A DNA stretch of 45,858 nt from an uncultured Acholeplasmatales bacterium (GTDB lineage: Bacteria; Bacillota_I; Bacilli_A; Acholeplasmatales; Anaeroplasmataceae). How positions within the stretch are numbered: the first letter of the stretch is position 1; each line of letters starts with the position of its first letter. The notes beneath the pieces are model-generated. The model made no database searches. It worked only from the letters and a program-made list of their open reading frames with translations, and was not told the DNA's origin. The stretch lies in NCBI GenBank assembly GCA_944323055.1, contig CALUQZ010000012.1:1-45858 (forward strand), read 5' to 3'. Positions 25,635-35,045 of the stretch are shown here, piece by piece. A program made the translations under genes and the position numbers.

Positions 25635-26801
25635 ATGGTTAATTTATTAAGAAAGATATTTATTAAAGATTATCAAGATGTAAATAATAGTAAAGTTAGA
25701 AATGCCCATGGTACTTTAGCAAGTATCGTGGGTATTGTTTCAAATTTTACTTTATTTTTATTAAAATTAATTATTGGTTTAATAGCTAAATCAGTATCTA
25801 TTATAGGTGATAGTTTTAATAATTTGGCTGATATGGCTTCATCTAGTATCAACTTATTAGGATTTAAAATAGCTAATAAGCCAGCGGATAAAGAACATCC
25901 TTATGGGCATGCTAGATTTGAATATATTGCAGGGCTTATAATATCAGTAATTATTATTGTTTTTGGCATTCAAGTCTTAACAGATTCCATAGATGCCATT
26001 ATAAATAATACAAAAACAGAAATAGATGTAATTACTTTAATTATATTAGCTATAGCTATAATAGTTAAATTATGGCAAGGTTATTTTTATCGTAAAATAG
26101 GAAAGACAATTAATTCAGTTTCTTTGATTGCTTCAAGTCAAGATTCTATAAATGATGTGTTATCTACTAGTGCTATTTTTGTCGGTAGTTTAGTTATTTA
26201 TTTTGTCCCTGATATGCCGTTTTCTTTAGATGGCGTTTTAGGTATTATAATAGCTTTACTCGTTTTATTTTCAGGTATTAAAATGGTTAAAGAAACGGCA
26301 GATCCTTTAATTGGTATTAATCCGGATCATGAATATGTTAAACAAATTATAAATGATATTTTAGCTTATAAAGGTGTTTTAGGGGTTCATGATATAAGAT
26401 GTCATATGTATGGTCCTACTAAGAGTTTTATGACTGTTCACGTTGAAGTGTCAGCTAATGAAAATATCTTAGAGGCACATGATGAAATAGATAATATAGA
26501 AAGAGAAATTAGTGAAAAATATAATATTGAACTTACAATACATATGGATCCGATTGAAACGGATAATGAGTATGTTAATTCATTAAAAGAAGAGGTAGGT
26601 AAGGTTATTTTACCTTTAGGTTTATCTTTTCATGATTTTAGAGTAGTTGAAGGTCATACGCATACTAATGTGTTATTTGATGTAGTTATTCCTAGAGAAA
26701 ATAAAATAACCGATAAAGAAGTTTTAGCTCTTTTAAAACAAACTTTTAAAGATCGAAACTTATATTTTGTTGTTCATTTTGATGGTGATTATTTTGATTA
26801 G
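25635..26801 (+). CDS. Cation diffusion facilitator family transporter
   Basis: About 388 residues. An N-terminal six-helix membrane domain carries GDSFNNLADMASS in helix 2 and ASSQDSINDVLS in helix 5, the CDF metal-site segments, and HPYGHARFEY between helices 2 and 3. The cytoplasmic part holds the usual ferredoxin-like domain, and the chain continues beyond the standard length of about 300 with a second such segment. The family exports divalent metals (Zn, Mn, Fe, Co); in helix 2 the family's first Asp position reads DSFNN, so the exact metal cannot be told. ATG 25635 is preferred over GTG 25626; neither has a strong ribosome site. Confidence 0.88.
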   Translation: MVNLLRKIFIKDYQDVNNSKVRNAHGTLASIVGIVSNFTLFLLKLIIGLIAKSVSIIGDSFNNLADMASSSINLLGFKIANKPADKEHPYGHARFEYIAGLIISVIIIVFGIQVLTDSIDAIINNTKTEIDVITLIILAIAIIVKLWQGYFYRKIGKTINSVSLIASSQDSINDVLSTSAIFVGSLVIYFVPDMPFSLDGVLGIIIALLVLFSGIKMVKETADPLIGINPDHEYVKQIINDILAYKGVLGVHDIRCHMYGPTKSFMTVHVEVSANENILEAHDEIDNIEREISEKYNIELTIHMDPIETDNEYVNSLKEEVGKVILPLGLSFHDFRVVEGHTHTNVLFDVVIPRENKITDKEVLALLKQTFKDRNLYFVVHFDGDYFD

Positions 26802-26823
26802 TTCTATAATTCATTTAAAAAGA

Positions 26824-27489
26824 ATGGCTAAGGGTTATGTTTTAAGTGATAATGAGTTAGCACAAATAAAGGCTTTTTTAGGTTATAGTTTTAATTTATA
26901 TGTATCATTACCATTAGGAATTATATTTATTTTATTAATAACAGTAACTATTTTATTTGTTTTAAATATAACTATGATAGCTATTCTTTTATTATTTTTA
27001 ATAATTTTAATAGCTTTTTATACATTGCCAGTATTTTTTTTGTTATATCGTAAATTATATAATAAAGCTTTAATTAGTTGTTTAAAAGTAAAGTTAAATA
27101 GATTTGTTAATAAAAGTTTAATTTATACTAGTTATAAAGTTCATTCAAATTATCAAATAACTAAGGATAAAGTATATTTTTTCTATGATGATTATTATTT
27201 TTATATAGTAGAAGATTTATTAATTAGGGAAGGTAAGTTTTGTTATTTAGATACTAATAGTTTAAATAAAGATATAATTAGCTTTAAATTAAGTGATATT
27301 ATATCTTTTGTAGTTGATAATAGGTTAGTATATAATAAAGATACTTTTCAAGATTTACTAAATAAAAATGTAGATACTAAAGAGTATGCTAAAATTGATT
27401 TAAAGAATTTTAAATCAATAGGAATTGGATATGAAGTAGGTTTAGTATTAAATGAAAAAATACCTTATTTAAATGAATATGATAAATAA
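26824..27489 (+). CDS. Membrane protein of unknown function
   Basis: About 221 residues, not recognised. Two adjacent hydrophobic helices (about 25-65) are followed by a soluble domain rich in Tyr, Phe, Lys and Asp (SNYQITKDKVYFFYDDYYF) that resembles the YcxB-like or PH-type domains of membrane-attached Bacillota proteins, though no motif settles this. The start is uncertain: ATG 26824 is used, and ATG 26782 would overlap the CDF gene by 20 bases. Ribosome sites are weak for both. Confidence 0.55.
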   Translation: MAKGYVLSDNELAQIKAFLGYSFNLYVSLPLGIIFILLITVTILFVLNITMIAILLLFLIILIAFYTLPVFFLLYRKLYNKALISCLKVKLNRFVNKSLIYTSYKVHSNYQITKDKVYFFYDDYYFYIVEDLLIREGKFCYLDTNSLNKDIISFKLSDIISFVVDNRLVYNKDTFQDLLNKNVDTKEYAKIDLKNFKSIGIGYEVGLVLNEKIPYLNEYDK

Positions 27490-27543
27490 TATAAATAAAT
27501 TTTATTTATGCTTATATATTAGAAGCTGTTTTTTAAAAAAAGC

Positions 27544-27572
27544 TTGTGTTTTATTGTTAAATATATTATAAT
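27544..27572 (+). promoter_or_regulatory. Promoter of rpsF-ssb-rpsR
   Basis: TTGTGT (27544-27549), a 17-base spacer, then TATAAT (27567-27572). The transcript would begin with a structured leader of about 60 bases. Confidence 0.65.
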
Positions 27573-27578
27573 AGTCAA

Positions 27579-27629
27579 GCGTTTAGACGCCCTTGCCTAA
27601 AAAGAATTAGGCCAAAGTCCATAAGGAGG
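27579..27629 (+). ncRNA. Structured rpsF leader that can sequester the ribosome site
   Basis: Hairpin GCGT/ACGC (27579-27590) is followed by a second element in which GCCTAA (27595-27600) pairs with TTAGGC (27607-27612), and the outer CCTT (27591-27594) can pair with AAGG (27623-27626), part of the AAGGAGG ribosome site of rpsF. A ten-base 3' internal loop lies between. The position fits autogenous control by S6:S18, but the CCG element known from that leader was not seen. Confidence 0.45.
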
Positions 27630-27636
27630 TAAAAAA

Positions 27637-27924
27637 ATGAAAAAATATGAAGTTATGTTTATTCTTCGTTCTAATCTAGAACAAGATGTTATTAAAGCTG
27701 AAGTTGCTAATGTAAGTAACATTTTCACTAATAACAATTCTCAAGTTTTAGAAGTAAAAGAATGGGGTCTTAGAGAATTAGCTTACGAAATCGAAAAAAT
27801 GCGTAAAGGTTATTATGTATGGATGAAAGTAGAAGCTACACCTAAAGCGGTCGAAGAATTTAATCGTATTGTAGGTTATAACGAAAACATTATTCGTTAC
27901 ATTGTTGTAAAAGACGGTGAATAA
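27637..27924 (+). CDS. rpsF: 30S ribosomal protein bS6
   Basis: 95 residues (MKKYEVMFILRSNL..., LRELAYEIEKMRKGYYVWMK), a normal bS6. It pairs with S18 on the 30S platform. AAGGAGG precedes the start, and the upstream leader may regulate it. It is the first gene of the conserved rpsF-ssb-rpsR operon. Confidence 0.97.
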   Translation: MKKYEVMFILRSNLEQDVIKAEVANVSNIFTNNNSQVLEVKEWGLRELAYEIEKMRKGYYVWMKVEATPKAVEEFNRIVGYNENIIRYIVVKDGE

Positions 27925-27926
27925 AA

Positions 27927-28418
27927 ATGAATAAAGTTTTCTTAACTGGTCGTATTACGAGAGACCCAGAAATTCGTTATTCATCTACAGGGGTAGCGAT
28001 GTTATCATTTTCTTTAGCTGTTGATAGACAAGTTAGAGATGCTAGTGGAGCTAGACAAGCAGATTTCTTCAATTGTACAGCTTTTAGAAATCAGGCTGAG
28101 TTTATTTCACGTTATATTAAAAAAGGCTATATGTTGGCTGTTGAAGGTAGATTACAAACAAGAACATATCAAGCACAAGATGGTTCAAATCGTTATGTTA
28201 CTGATATTATTTGTGATCAAGTTGAAAATTTAACACCACGTCAAGCTCAAGATACAACGCGTGATAATTCTCAATCACCATTCCCATCTAACAACAACTA
28301 TCAGGCACCTAGTTATAATCCGCCAAGAACAGATAATAACTTTGGAGCTCCAAGTTATAATAGTAATGATGATGATATGCAAGCTATTAATATTGATGAT
28401 GATGAATTACCATTTTAG
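27927..28418 (+). CDS. ssb: Single-stranded DNA-binding protein
   Basis: 163 residues: an OB-fold domain ([18 protein letters not shown] to about 110), a disordered linker rich in Asn, Pro and Ser, and the acidic C-terminal tip DDDELPF that recruits replication and repair proteins. Starts two bases after rpsF. Confidence 0.97.
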   Translation: MNKVFLTGRITRDPEIRYSSTGVAMLSFSLAVDRQVRDASGARQADFFNCTAFRNQAEFISRYIKKGYMLAVEGRLQTRTYQAQDGSNRYVTDIICDQVENLTPRQAQDTTRDNSQSPFPSNNNYQAPSYNPPRTDNNFGAPSYNSNDDDMQAINIDDDELPF

Positions 28419-28432
28419 AAAGGAGAATAATT

Positions 28433-28675
28433 ATGCAAAATAAAGAAAAACGCGATTATGTTCGTCGTCCTAGAAAAAAAGAATGTTATTTTACTAAAAA
28501 TAAAATTGAACATATTGATTTCAAAGATGTTGAATTATTAAAGAAATTTATCACTGAAAGAGGTAAAATTCTTCCACGTCGTGTAACAGGTACTAGTGCT
28601 AAATATCAAAGAAAACTAGCTATAGCTATTAAAAGAGCACGTCATATGGCCTTACTTCCATTCGTAAAAGAATAG
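28433..28675 (+). CDS. rpsR: 30S ribosomal protein bS18
   Basis: 80 residues, with the typical [19 protein letters not shown] segment and [21 protein letters not shown] end. AAGGAG precedes the start. Last gene of the operon, followed by a terminator. Confidence 0.96.
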   Translation: MQNKEKRDYVRRPRKKECYFTKNKIEHIDFKDVELLKKFITERGKILPRRVTGTSAKYQRKLAIAIKRARHMALLPFVKE

Positions 28676-28684
28676 TTAATGAAG

Positions 28685-28711
28685 CTGATACTTTAATGTG
28701 TCAGTTTTTTT
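28685..28711 (+). terminator. Terminator after rpsR
   Basis: CTGATAC (28685-28691) pairs with GTGTCAG (28698-28704), with one G-U pair, and is followed by a T run to 28711. Confidence 0.8.
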
Positions 28712-28751
28712 ATTATCACAAGACCTTATATAATTATTTGTCGTGCTTTAA

Positions 28752-28780
28752 TTGTAAAAATGACTATAAATTGGTATAAT
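28752..28780 (+). promoter_or_regulatory. Promoter of the gdpP-rplI to tsaC operon
   Basis: TTGTAA (28752-28757), a 17-base spacer, then TATAAT (28775-28780) preceded by TGG, an extended -10. Nothing between the following genes through 36162 looks like another strong promoter or terminator. Confidence 0.7.
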
Positions 28781-28800
28781 TAAACAATGAGGTGAAGCTT

Positions 28801-31227
28801 ATGGTCTATCTTTTATTATCGGTTTTGTTTTTTGGCACATCAAGTGTATTATGGTATTTTTATAGTTTAAGACTTGATACTTATTTAGTTTTTTTAATAT
28901 TTGCGTCTATAACAATGCTTTTAGGAGTAATGATATTATTTTATTACTTTTATTTAAAAAAAGATAAAGAAGTCAAAAAATTAAAAAACCAAATTGAAAT
29001 ATGGTCAGATACTACTTATCATATTAATGCAGCTGGTGATATGGCTTTTCAAATGTTACCTATAGGTATTTTAATATATGATAAGAATTTTACGATTAAA
29101 TGGTTTAATGATTATGCTCAAAGTTGTTTAAAAAAGAGCTTGAAGGATGTTAATATAGTAGATATTAATGAAGGATTAAAAAGATTTATTTTAAATAATG
29201 ACGATAGTTTTATTTTAAAACTTAATGATAAGACTTATGAGTTTAATGCTAAAAGAGAAAATAGAATTCTTTATTTTTTTGATATAACAAAAGAAACAGA
29301 ATTACAAGTTAAATATAATAATAATATTTTAGCTATAGGTGTTATTATTGTAGACAACTTAGAAGAAAGCTTAAAAAAATATGATTTACAAGAAAAAACG
29401 ACAATTAGTGGTCAAATTTTTGGGGAAATAGCTAAATGGGCAGCTAGTTATAATTGTTTTTTTGAAACTTTAGATGATGATAGAATTTTAGTTGTTAGTA
29501 CAAGAGAAGAATTAAATAAAATGATTGAAAATAAATTTGACATTTTAGAAAAAATTAGAGCGTTATCAAAAGCTAGTAGATTAAAAACAACTATTAGTAT
29601 AGGTATTGCCTCTTATGATTCTTTTCCGGTTAAAGTTGGTGAACTAGCAGTAAATGCGGTCGAGTTAGCTGAAAAAAGAGGTGGAGACCAAGCTGTTGTC
29701 AATTTAGAGGATAATAAAGTTCAATTTATTGGTGGTCAAGTTAATGCTGTTGAGAAAAACACTTTAGTATCTGTTAGAAGTGAGACTAATGCTATTAAAG
29801 ATTTAACAGAAAAAAGTGATAAAGTATTGATTATGGCTCATGATAGAGCTGATTGTGATGCTTTAGGGGCTATGATTGGTATGTATGAAATTATAACTAG
29901 TTTTAAAGCTACAGCTAAAATTGCTTTAAGTTATGATAGATTAGATATTACAGCTAAAAAAGCCTATGATTTACTTATAAAAGATGATCCAAGTTTTGAG
30001 AGTAATATATTAGATGAAGAAAGAGCGCTTAACTATTTAACAGACAATACTTTATTAATTGTGTGTGATACGCAATCTCCTAATTTGGTTATGTTTAGAA
30101 GTGTTTTAGATGCAGCTACACATTTAGTTATCATTGATCATCATAGAATTTCTGATACACATTTTGCTCACTATGATACGGCTTTAATTGAAACATCGGC
30201 ATCTTCAACAGTTGAGTTAATAGCAACGATGTTAATGTTTATAAGTGAAGCTAAATTAACAAAAGTTGAAGCTACTATTATGTTAGCTGGTGTTGTTGTT
30301 GATACTAACTATTTTACATATAGAACTAATAATCATACATTTGAAGCAGTTTCTGTTTTAAAAGAGTATGAAGCAGAAATGGTAGAGGTTAAAAAGTTCT
30401 TGCGTGATACCTATGATGCAGAAAAAATTATTTCAGAAGCTATTTTGAACACAGAAATAGTATTAAATTCTTTTGCGATAGCTGTAATTGAAGATAAGAC
30501 TTATGAAGATAGGACAATTTTAGCTAAAATATCTGATAGATTATTAACAATTGCAGGAGTTGAAGCTAGTTTCACGATTGCTAAAGTTGGTGATAATGAA
30601 ATTGGCATATCAGCTCGTAGTTTAGATACAGTAAATGTACAAGCTATTATGGAAGAAATGGGTGGTGGTGGTCACTCTCAGGCTGCTGCTAATCAAATTA
30701 AAGATAAAACGGTTGCTGAAGTAAAAGAATGGTTAATAGCTATTTTAAAAAGAGATTATGAAGATTTAAAGGGTGAAGAAAAGATGAAGGTTATATTGTT
30801 AAGAGATGTAAAAGGCAAAGGTAAGAAAGATGATGTAATTGAAGTTAATAATGGTTATGGTAATTTCTTAATTAACAATAATGATGCTATTTTGTCAACT
30901 GAACAAAATCTAAAGAAATTAGAAGAAAATAAAAAACAAGAAGAAATTGAAAAAGAACAAAGAAGACAATTGTTATTAACTTTAAAACAAGAAATTGAAA
31001 ATAAAACAGTTACTATTTATATTAAACAAGGGGCAGACGGCAAATTGTTTGGTCATGTAACAACTAAACAAATTGTTGAAGAATTTGAAGCTCAAAATGG
31101 TATTAAATTAGATAAAAGAAAACTTGAATTACCAGCAGATATTAATGCTATTGGTATTTATCAAGGAGTAATTAATTTAGATAAGGATATTCAAGCTAAT
31201 TTTCAAATTAATGTTGTAGGTCAATAA
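28801..31227 (+). CDS. GdpP-type c-di-AMP phosphodiesterase fused to ribosomal protein bL9
   Basis: One frame of 808 residues. Residues 1-660 are GdpP: two membrane helices (about 5-55), a PAS-like domain, a degenerate GGDEF domain (EKRGGDQAVVN), and a DHH-DHHA1 phosphodiesterase (DRADCDAL at about 349, DHHRIS, GGGGHSQAA). From about residue 662 the chain is bL9 (MKVILLRDVKGKGKKDDVIEV ... GKLFGHVT). The last GdpP codons run in frame into the L9 start without a stop. AAAGGGTGA precedes the internal ATG 30784, so free bL9 may also be made. ATG 28801 has GAGGTGA upstream. The two genes are adjacent in most Bacillota, and from memory CDD holds a model for this fusion. Confidence 0.92.
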   Translation: MVYLLLSVLFFGTSSVLWYFYSLRLDTYLVFLIFASITMLLGVMILFYYFYLKKDKEVKKLKNQIEIWSDTTYHINAAGDMAFQMLPIGILIYDKNFTIKWFNDYAQSCLKKSLKDVNIVDINEGLKRFILNNDDSFILKLNDKTYEFNAKRENRILYFFDITKETELQVKYNNNILAIGVIIVDNLEESLKKYDLQEKTTISGQIFGEIAKWAASYNCFFETLDDDRILVVSTREELNKMIENKFDILEKIRALSKASRLKTTISIGIASYDSFPVKVGELAVNAVELAEKRGGDQAVVNLEDNKVQFIGGQVNAVEKNTLVSVRSETNAIKDLTEKSDKVLIMAHDRADCDALGAMIGMYEIITSFKATAKIALSYDRLDITAKKAYDLLIKDDPSFESNILDEERALNYLTDNTLLIVCDTQSPNLVMFRSVLDAATHLVIIDHHRISDTHFAHYDTALIETSASSTVELIATMLMFISEAKLTKVEATIMLAGVVVDTNYFTYRTNNHTFEAVSVLKEYEAEMVEVKKFLRDTYDAEKIISEAILNTEIVLNSFAIAVIEDKTYEDRTILAKISDRLLTIAGVEASFTIAKVGDNEIGISARSLDTVNVQAIMEEMGGGGHSQAAANQIKDKTVAEVKEWLIAILKRDYEDLKGEEKMKVILLRDVKGKGKKDDVIEVNNGYGNFLINNNDAILSTEQNLKKLEENKKQEEIEKEQRRQLLLTLKQEIENKTVTIYIKQGADGKLFGHVTTKQIVEEFEAQNGIKLDKRKLELPADINAIGIYQGVINLDKDIQANFQINVVGQ
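30768..30786 (+). promoter_or_regulatory. rplI: Internal ribosome site and ATG for free bL9
   Basis: AAAGGGTGA (30768-30776) lies about eight bases before an in-frame ATG (30784) exactly at the natural N-terminus of bL9. It would give a separate 147-residue ribosomal protein from within the fused frame (30784-31227). Confidence 0.65.
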
Positions 31228-31228
31228 T

Positions 31229-32563
31229 ATGCAAAATAATATTGTTATACCACAAAATGTAGAAGCAGAAAAAAGTTTAATTGGTTCTATATTATTAGAT
31301 AATCAAGTTATTACTAAAGTAGAGGGCGTTTTATTAGAACAAGATTTTTATGATAATAGAAATAAAATAATTTATTCATCTATTATTGAAATGTATAGAA
31401 ACGGCATTACTATTGATATTACGACTTTAGTAAGTGATTTAGAAAATAAAAATAATTTAACTAAAGCTGGCGGTTATGAATATTTATCAACATTAGCTGA
31501 TGAAGCCTATTCTGTAGCTAATGTTGATAGTTATATAGCTTATATAGAAGAATCTAGTTTAAGACGTAGTGCCTTAAAACTATTACAGACATTAGTTGAA
31601 AAAGGATATAATTCTAAAAATAATACATTTGATTTTTTAGAAGATATGGAAACTAGTGTTTTTGAACTATCAAAAAGGCGAAAAATAGGTTCATTTACAA
31701 ATATTAAAGATGTTACTAGTGTCGTATTAGAGACTACTGAAAAAATGTCTAAACAAAAGGAAAATGTAATAGGACTTAAAACTGGTTTTCATCAATTAGA
31801 TATGTCTACGTTAGGTTTTCAATCTGGTCAACTTATAATATTGGCAGCTCGTCCGGCTATGGGTAAATCAGCTATGGCGTTAAATTTAGCTGTAAATATT
31901 TGTAGTAAAAATAAAAATGCTAAAGCTACTTGTGCTATCTTTTCTCTTGAAATGCCTAAAGAGCAATTAGTTGAAAGAATGATAGCTAATGATAGTAAGA
32001 TAAGTATAAAAGATATTAAACGTGGTTTTTTAAAACAAAATGAATGGATTAGGTTTCAAACTGCCTGCACACATTTAAATAATTTAAATATTTATTTTAG
32101 TGATGATGCTAATGTCACAGTAGCTAAAATTAAATCAGTATGTAGACAATTAAAAGAATCAACAGGACTTGATTTTGTTGTTATTGATTATTTACAATTA
32201 ATTAATGCAGAAGGTACAAGTAGGTCAACAGTTGAAGATGTTTCAAAAATATCTAGAGCTTTAAAGCTAATGGCTTTAGAATTAGGAATCCCGGTTTTAG
32301 CTTTATCTCAACTTTCTAGAGCAGTTGAAAAAAGAGATGATAAACGACCAATTATGGCAGATTTAAGAGATTCTGGTTCTATTGAACAAGATGCCGATAT
32401 TGTTATGTTCTTATATCGTGATGATTATTATAATAAAGAACATTCTACCCGTAAAGGTGAGGCAGATTTAATTATTAGTAAAAATAGACAAGGGAATACA
32501 CATGATGGGATACCACTTATTTTTAAGGGTGAATTCTCAAGTTTTATAGATAAATTAGATTAG
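31229..32563 (+). CDS. dnaB: Replicative DNA helicase
   Basis: 444 residues. The N-terminal primase-binding domain (PQNVEAEKSLIGSILLDN) is followed by the RecA-like motor with Walker A ARPAMGKSA at about 212-220, Walker B VVIDYLQLI and the RDSGSIEQDAD motif. Normal length, no intein. Starts two bases after the bL9 stop, the standard gene order. Confidence 0.97.
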   Translation: MQNNIVIPQNVEAEKSLIGSILLDNQVITKVEGVLLEQDFYDNRNKIIYSSIIEMYRNGITIDITTLVSDLENKNNLTKAGGYEYLSTLADEAYSVANVDSYIAYIEESSLRRSALKLLQTLVEKGYNSKNNTFDFLEDMETSVFELSKRRKIGSFTNIKDVTSVVLETTEKMSKQKENVIGLKTGFHQLDMSTLGFQSGQLIILAARPAMGKSAMALNLAVNICSKNKNAKATCAIFSLEMPKEQLVERMIANDSKISIKDIKRGFLKQNEWIRFQTACTHLNNLNIYFSDDANVTVAKIKSVCRQLKESTGLDFVVIDYLQLINAEGTSRSTVEDVSKISRALKLMALELGIPVLALSQLSRAVEKRDDKRPIMADLRDSGSIEQDADIVMFLYRDDYYNKEHSTRKGEADLIISKNRQGNTHDGIPLIFKGEFSSFIDKLD

Positions 32564-32573
32564 GTGAAATTTT

Positions 32574-33638
32574 ATGAATGATAGATTAGAATTAATGGAA
32601 AAACGTTATAATGAGTTACAACAGTTAATGCAAGATGAAAATGTTGTTATGAATGTTAAACTTATAACAGCTTATGCTAAAGAAGCTAGAAGTCTTGAAC
32701 ATGTTGTTTCATTATATCAAGAACAAAAGAAACTCACTTCTTCTTTACAAGACTTAAAAGAGATGAAAAAAGAAGAAGACGAAGAAATTAGAGCGTTAGC
32801 TGATGAAGAATATGAAGCAGCCACCAAAAGAATTGCTGAAATAGAAGATGAAATTAAAATATTATTACTACCTAAAGATCCTAATGATGATAAGAATGTT
32901 ATCATGGAAATTAGAGGGGCTGTCGGTGGTGATGAAGCTAATATATTTGCTGGTGATTTATATAGAATGTATGCTAAATATGCTGAATCTAAAGGTTGGA
33001 AAATTGAAGTTTTAGATGCTATTTACTCAGAAATGGGAGGATATTCATCTATTCAATTTATGGTAAAAGGCGAAGGTGCTTATTCATTTTTAAAATATGA
33101 ATCTGGTGGTCATAGAGTACAAAGAGTTCCCCAAACTGAATCACAAGGAAGAATTCATACTAGTATAGCAACTGTCTTAGTTATGCCAGAAGCTGAAGAA
33201 ATAGATTTTGAATTAGATTTAAATGATTGTCGTATTGATACATTTTGTTCATCAGGCCCGGGTGGTCAAGGAGTTAACACAACCTATAGTGCCGTCAGAG
33301 TTACGCATATTCCGACTGGTATTGCGGTTGCATGTCAAATTCACCGTTCTCAACATGAAAATAAGGCAGCGGCTATTCAATTATTAAAAACTCGTATTTA
33401 TAATCAAATGTTAGCTGAAAAAGAAGAAAAAGAAGGTAATACTCGTAAAACTTTAGTTGGTCATGGTGAACGTAGTGAAAAGATTAGAACTTATAATTAC
33501 CCACAAAATAGGGTTACTGATCATAGAATAGGTTTTACAATTAATAGATTAGATGTCATTATGGAAGGTAAATTAGATTTAGTAATTAATGAACTTATTA
33601 ATGCTGATCAAAAAGAAAAATTAGAGGCTAGTTTATAA
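32574..33638 (+). CDS. prfA: Peptide chain release factor 1
   Basis: 354 residues. It terminates translation at UAA and UAG. The GGQ motif is at about 229-231 (SGPGGQGVNTT), and the stop-codon-reading PxT tripeptide is PQT in HRVQRVPQTESQGRIHTS, where PAT or PVT is more usual. The neighbour prmC encodes the methyltransferase for the GGQ glutamine, and the genes overlap by one base. Confidence 0.97.
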   Translation: MNDRLELMEKRYNELQQLMQDENVVMNVKLITAYAKEARSLEHVVSLYQEQKKLTSSLQDLKEMKKEEDEEIRALADEEYEAATKRIAEIEDEIKILLLPKDPNDDKNVIMEIRGAVGGDEANIFAGDLYRMYAKYAESKGWKIEVLDAIYSEMGGYSSIQFMVKGEGAYSFLKYESGGHRVQRVPQTESQGRIHTSIATVLVMPEAEEIDFELDLNDCRIDTFCSSGPGGQGVNTTYSAVRVTHIPTGIAVACQIHRSQHENKAAAIQLLKTRIYNQMLAEKEEKEGNTRKTLVGHGERSEKIRTYNYPQNRVTDHRIGFTINRLDVIMEGKLDLVINELINADQKEKLEASL

Positions 33639-34489
33639 TGAAATTAGCTAAATTTATAAAATTAAAACAAGAAGAAGCTATAACTGCACAAAAGGAAGAA
33701 AGTGCAGTTATCTTTTTACTTGAATACATTTTAGATTTAACCCCAACAGCTTTATTTGAGAGGTTAGATAAAGAAATAGATGAAGAAGAAGTTAATAAGT
33801 TTAATTTTTTATTTGAGAAGTATTTATACCATAATAAACCTATTCAATATTTAGTAGGAAAAACAACATTTTATGGTTATGATTTTTATGTAAATGAAGA
33901 TGTTTTAATTCCTCGTTTTGAGACAGAAGAATTAGTAGAAAACATATTATTCTTCTATGATAAATATTTTAAAGGTCAAAAAGTAAATGTTTGTGATATT
34001 GGTACTGGTTCAGGCGCTATTGCTATTGCATTAGCTAAAGAAGAAAAAAATATGACTTTAACAGCTACTGATATTTCAGCTAAAGCGTTAGAAGTTGCTA
34101 AAAGAAATGCTAAAAATTTAGAGACTAATATCACTTTTTTAGAAGGAGATATGTTAGAGCCACTAACAACTAAGTATGATATTTTAGTATCAAATCCACC
34201 ATATATTCCAAGTGGTGAAAATGTTGATAAATTAGTTAAAGAAAATGAACCAAATCTCGCTTTATTTGGCGGAAATGATGGGCTTAAGTTTTATAGAATA
34301 ATTTTAGCAAATGCCTCTAAATATTTAAAAGATAGAGCTATGATTTGTTTTGAACATGGTTATGATAAAAAACAAGAAATTGAAGCATTAGCTTTAAAAC
34401 ATTTCCCTAATTCTAAAGTTTTAACTTTAAAAGATTTAGAAGGAAAAGATCGAATGACTTTTGTTTTTGTAGGTGATTTTAATGAATAA
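33638..34489 (+). CDS. prmC: Release factor glutamine methyltransferase
   Basis: 283 residues. An N-terminal helical domain (QYLVGKTTFYGYDFYVNEDVLIPR) leads into a class I SAM methyltransferase: CDIGTGSGAIAIALA for SAM binding and the substrate-binding NPPY motif (VSNPPYIPS). Methylates the GGQ glutamine of release factors. Its first base is the last base of prfA, and its end overlaps tsaC by eight bases. Confidence 0.95.
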   Translation: MKLAKFIKLKQEEAITAQKEESAVIFLLEYILDLTPTALFERLDKEIDEEEVNKFNFLFEKYLYHNKPIQYLVGKTTFYGYDFYVNEDVLIPRFETEELVENILFFYDKYFKGQKVNVCDIGTGSGAIAIALAKEEKNMTLTATDISAKALEVAKRNAKNLETNITFLEGDMLEPLTTKYDILVSNPPYIPSGENVDKLVKENEPNLALFGGNDGLKFYRIILANASKYLKDRAMICFEHGYDKKQEIEALALKHFPNSKVLTLKDLEGKDRMTFVFVGDFNE

Positions 34490-35045
34490 TGTAATTATTT
34501 TCCCAACAGATACAGTTTATGGAATAGGAACTAAAATTTCTGATAAAGAAGGAATTGATTTAATTTATCAAATAAAAAAAAGACCTAAAGATAAACCATT
34601 AGCTGTTTTATGCGCTAATTTAAAACAAATTGAAGATATTTGTTATTTGACTAATGATGCTAGAGTAATAATTAATAAATTTATGCCAGGACCTTTAACG
34701 TTAATCTTAAATGCTAAAGATGAAATTATTAAAATGACAGGATTAAAGACTTTAGGTGTAAGAATTCCTAATTTAGAATTAGCTATTAATATTTTAGAAG
34801 AAAATGGTCCGATGTTTGTTACTAGTGTTAATGAATCTGGTCAAACTAGTTTAGATGATTATGAAATTATTAATAATCTATATAAGGATAAAGTTGCTAA
34901 AATATATCCTAAAACTAAAGAATCTAGTCATTTACCTTCAAGTGTTGTAGATTTAACAAAATGTGATATAATTGTGTTAAGACAAGGGGCAATTACAAAA
35001 GAAGATATATTAAAATGCCTAGGAGGACATGATGAAAGTAATTGA
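34482..35045 (+). CDS. tsaC: L-threonylcarbamoyladenylate synthase (TsaC/YrdC type)
   Basis: 187 residues of the YrdC/Sua5 fold, which makes threonylcarbamoyl-AMP for the t6A37 modification of tRNA. PTDTVYGIG at the start, KKRPKDKPLAVL, and MPGPLTLIL match the family. It is the short form without the Sua5 C-terminal domain. ATG 34482 is chosen because AGGTGAT lies just upstream; the GTG at 34473 overlaps that site. Confidence 0.92.
   Translation: MNNVIIFPTDTVYGIGTKISDKEGIDLIYQIKKRPKDKPLAVLCANLKQIEDICYLTNDARVIINKFMPGPLTLILNAKDEIIKMTGLKTLGVRIPNLELAINILEENGPMFVTSVNESGQTSLDDYEIINNLYKDKVAKIYPKTKESSHLPSSVVDLTKCDIIVLRQGAITKEDILKCLGGHDESN

Noticed and set aside
27505-27550. AAGCT...AGCTT hairpin before the rpsF promoter as a terminator
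   Set aside because: The stem is nearly all A-T and overlaps the -35 region; not distinguishable from AT-rich background.
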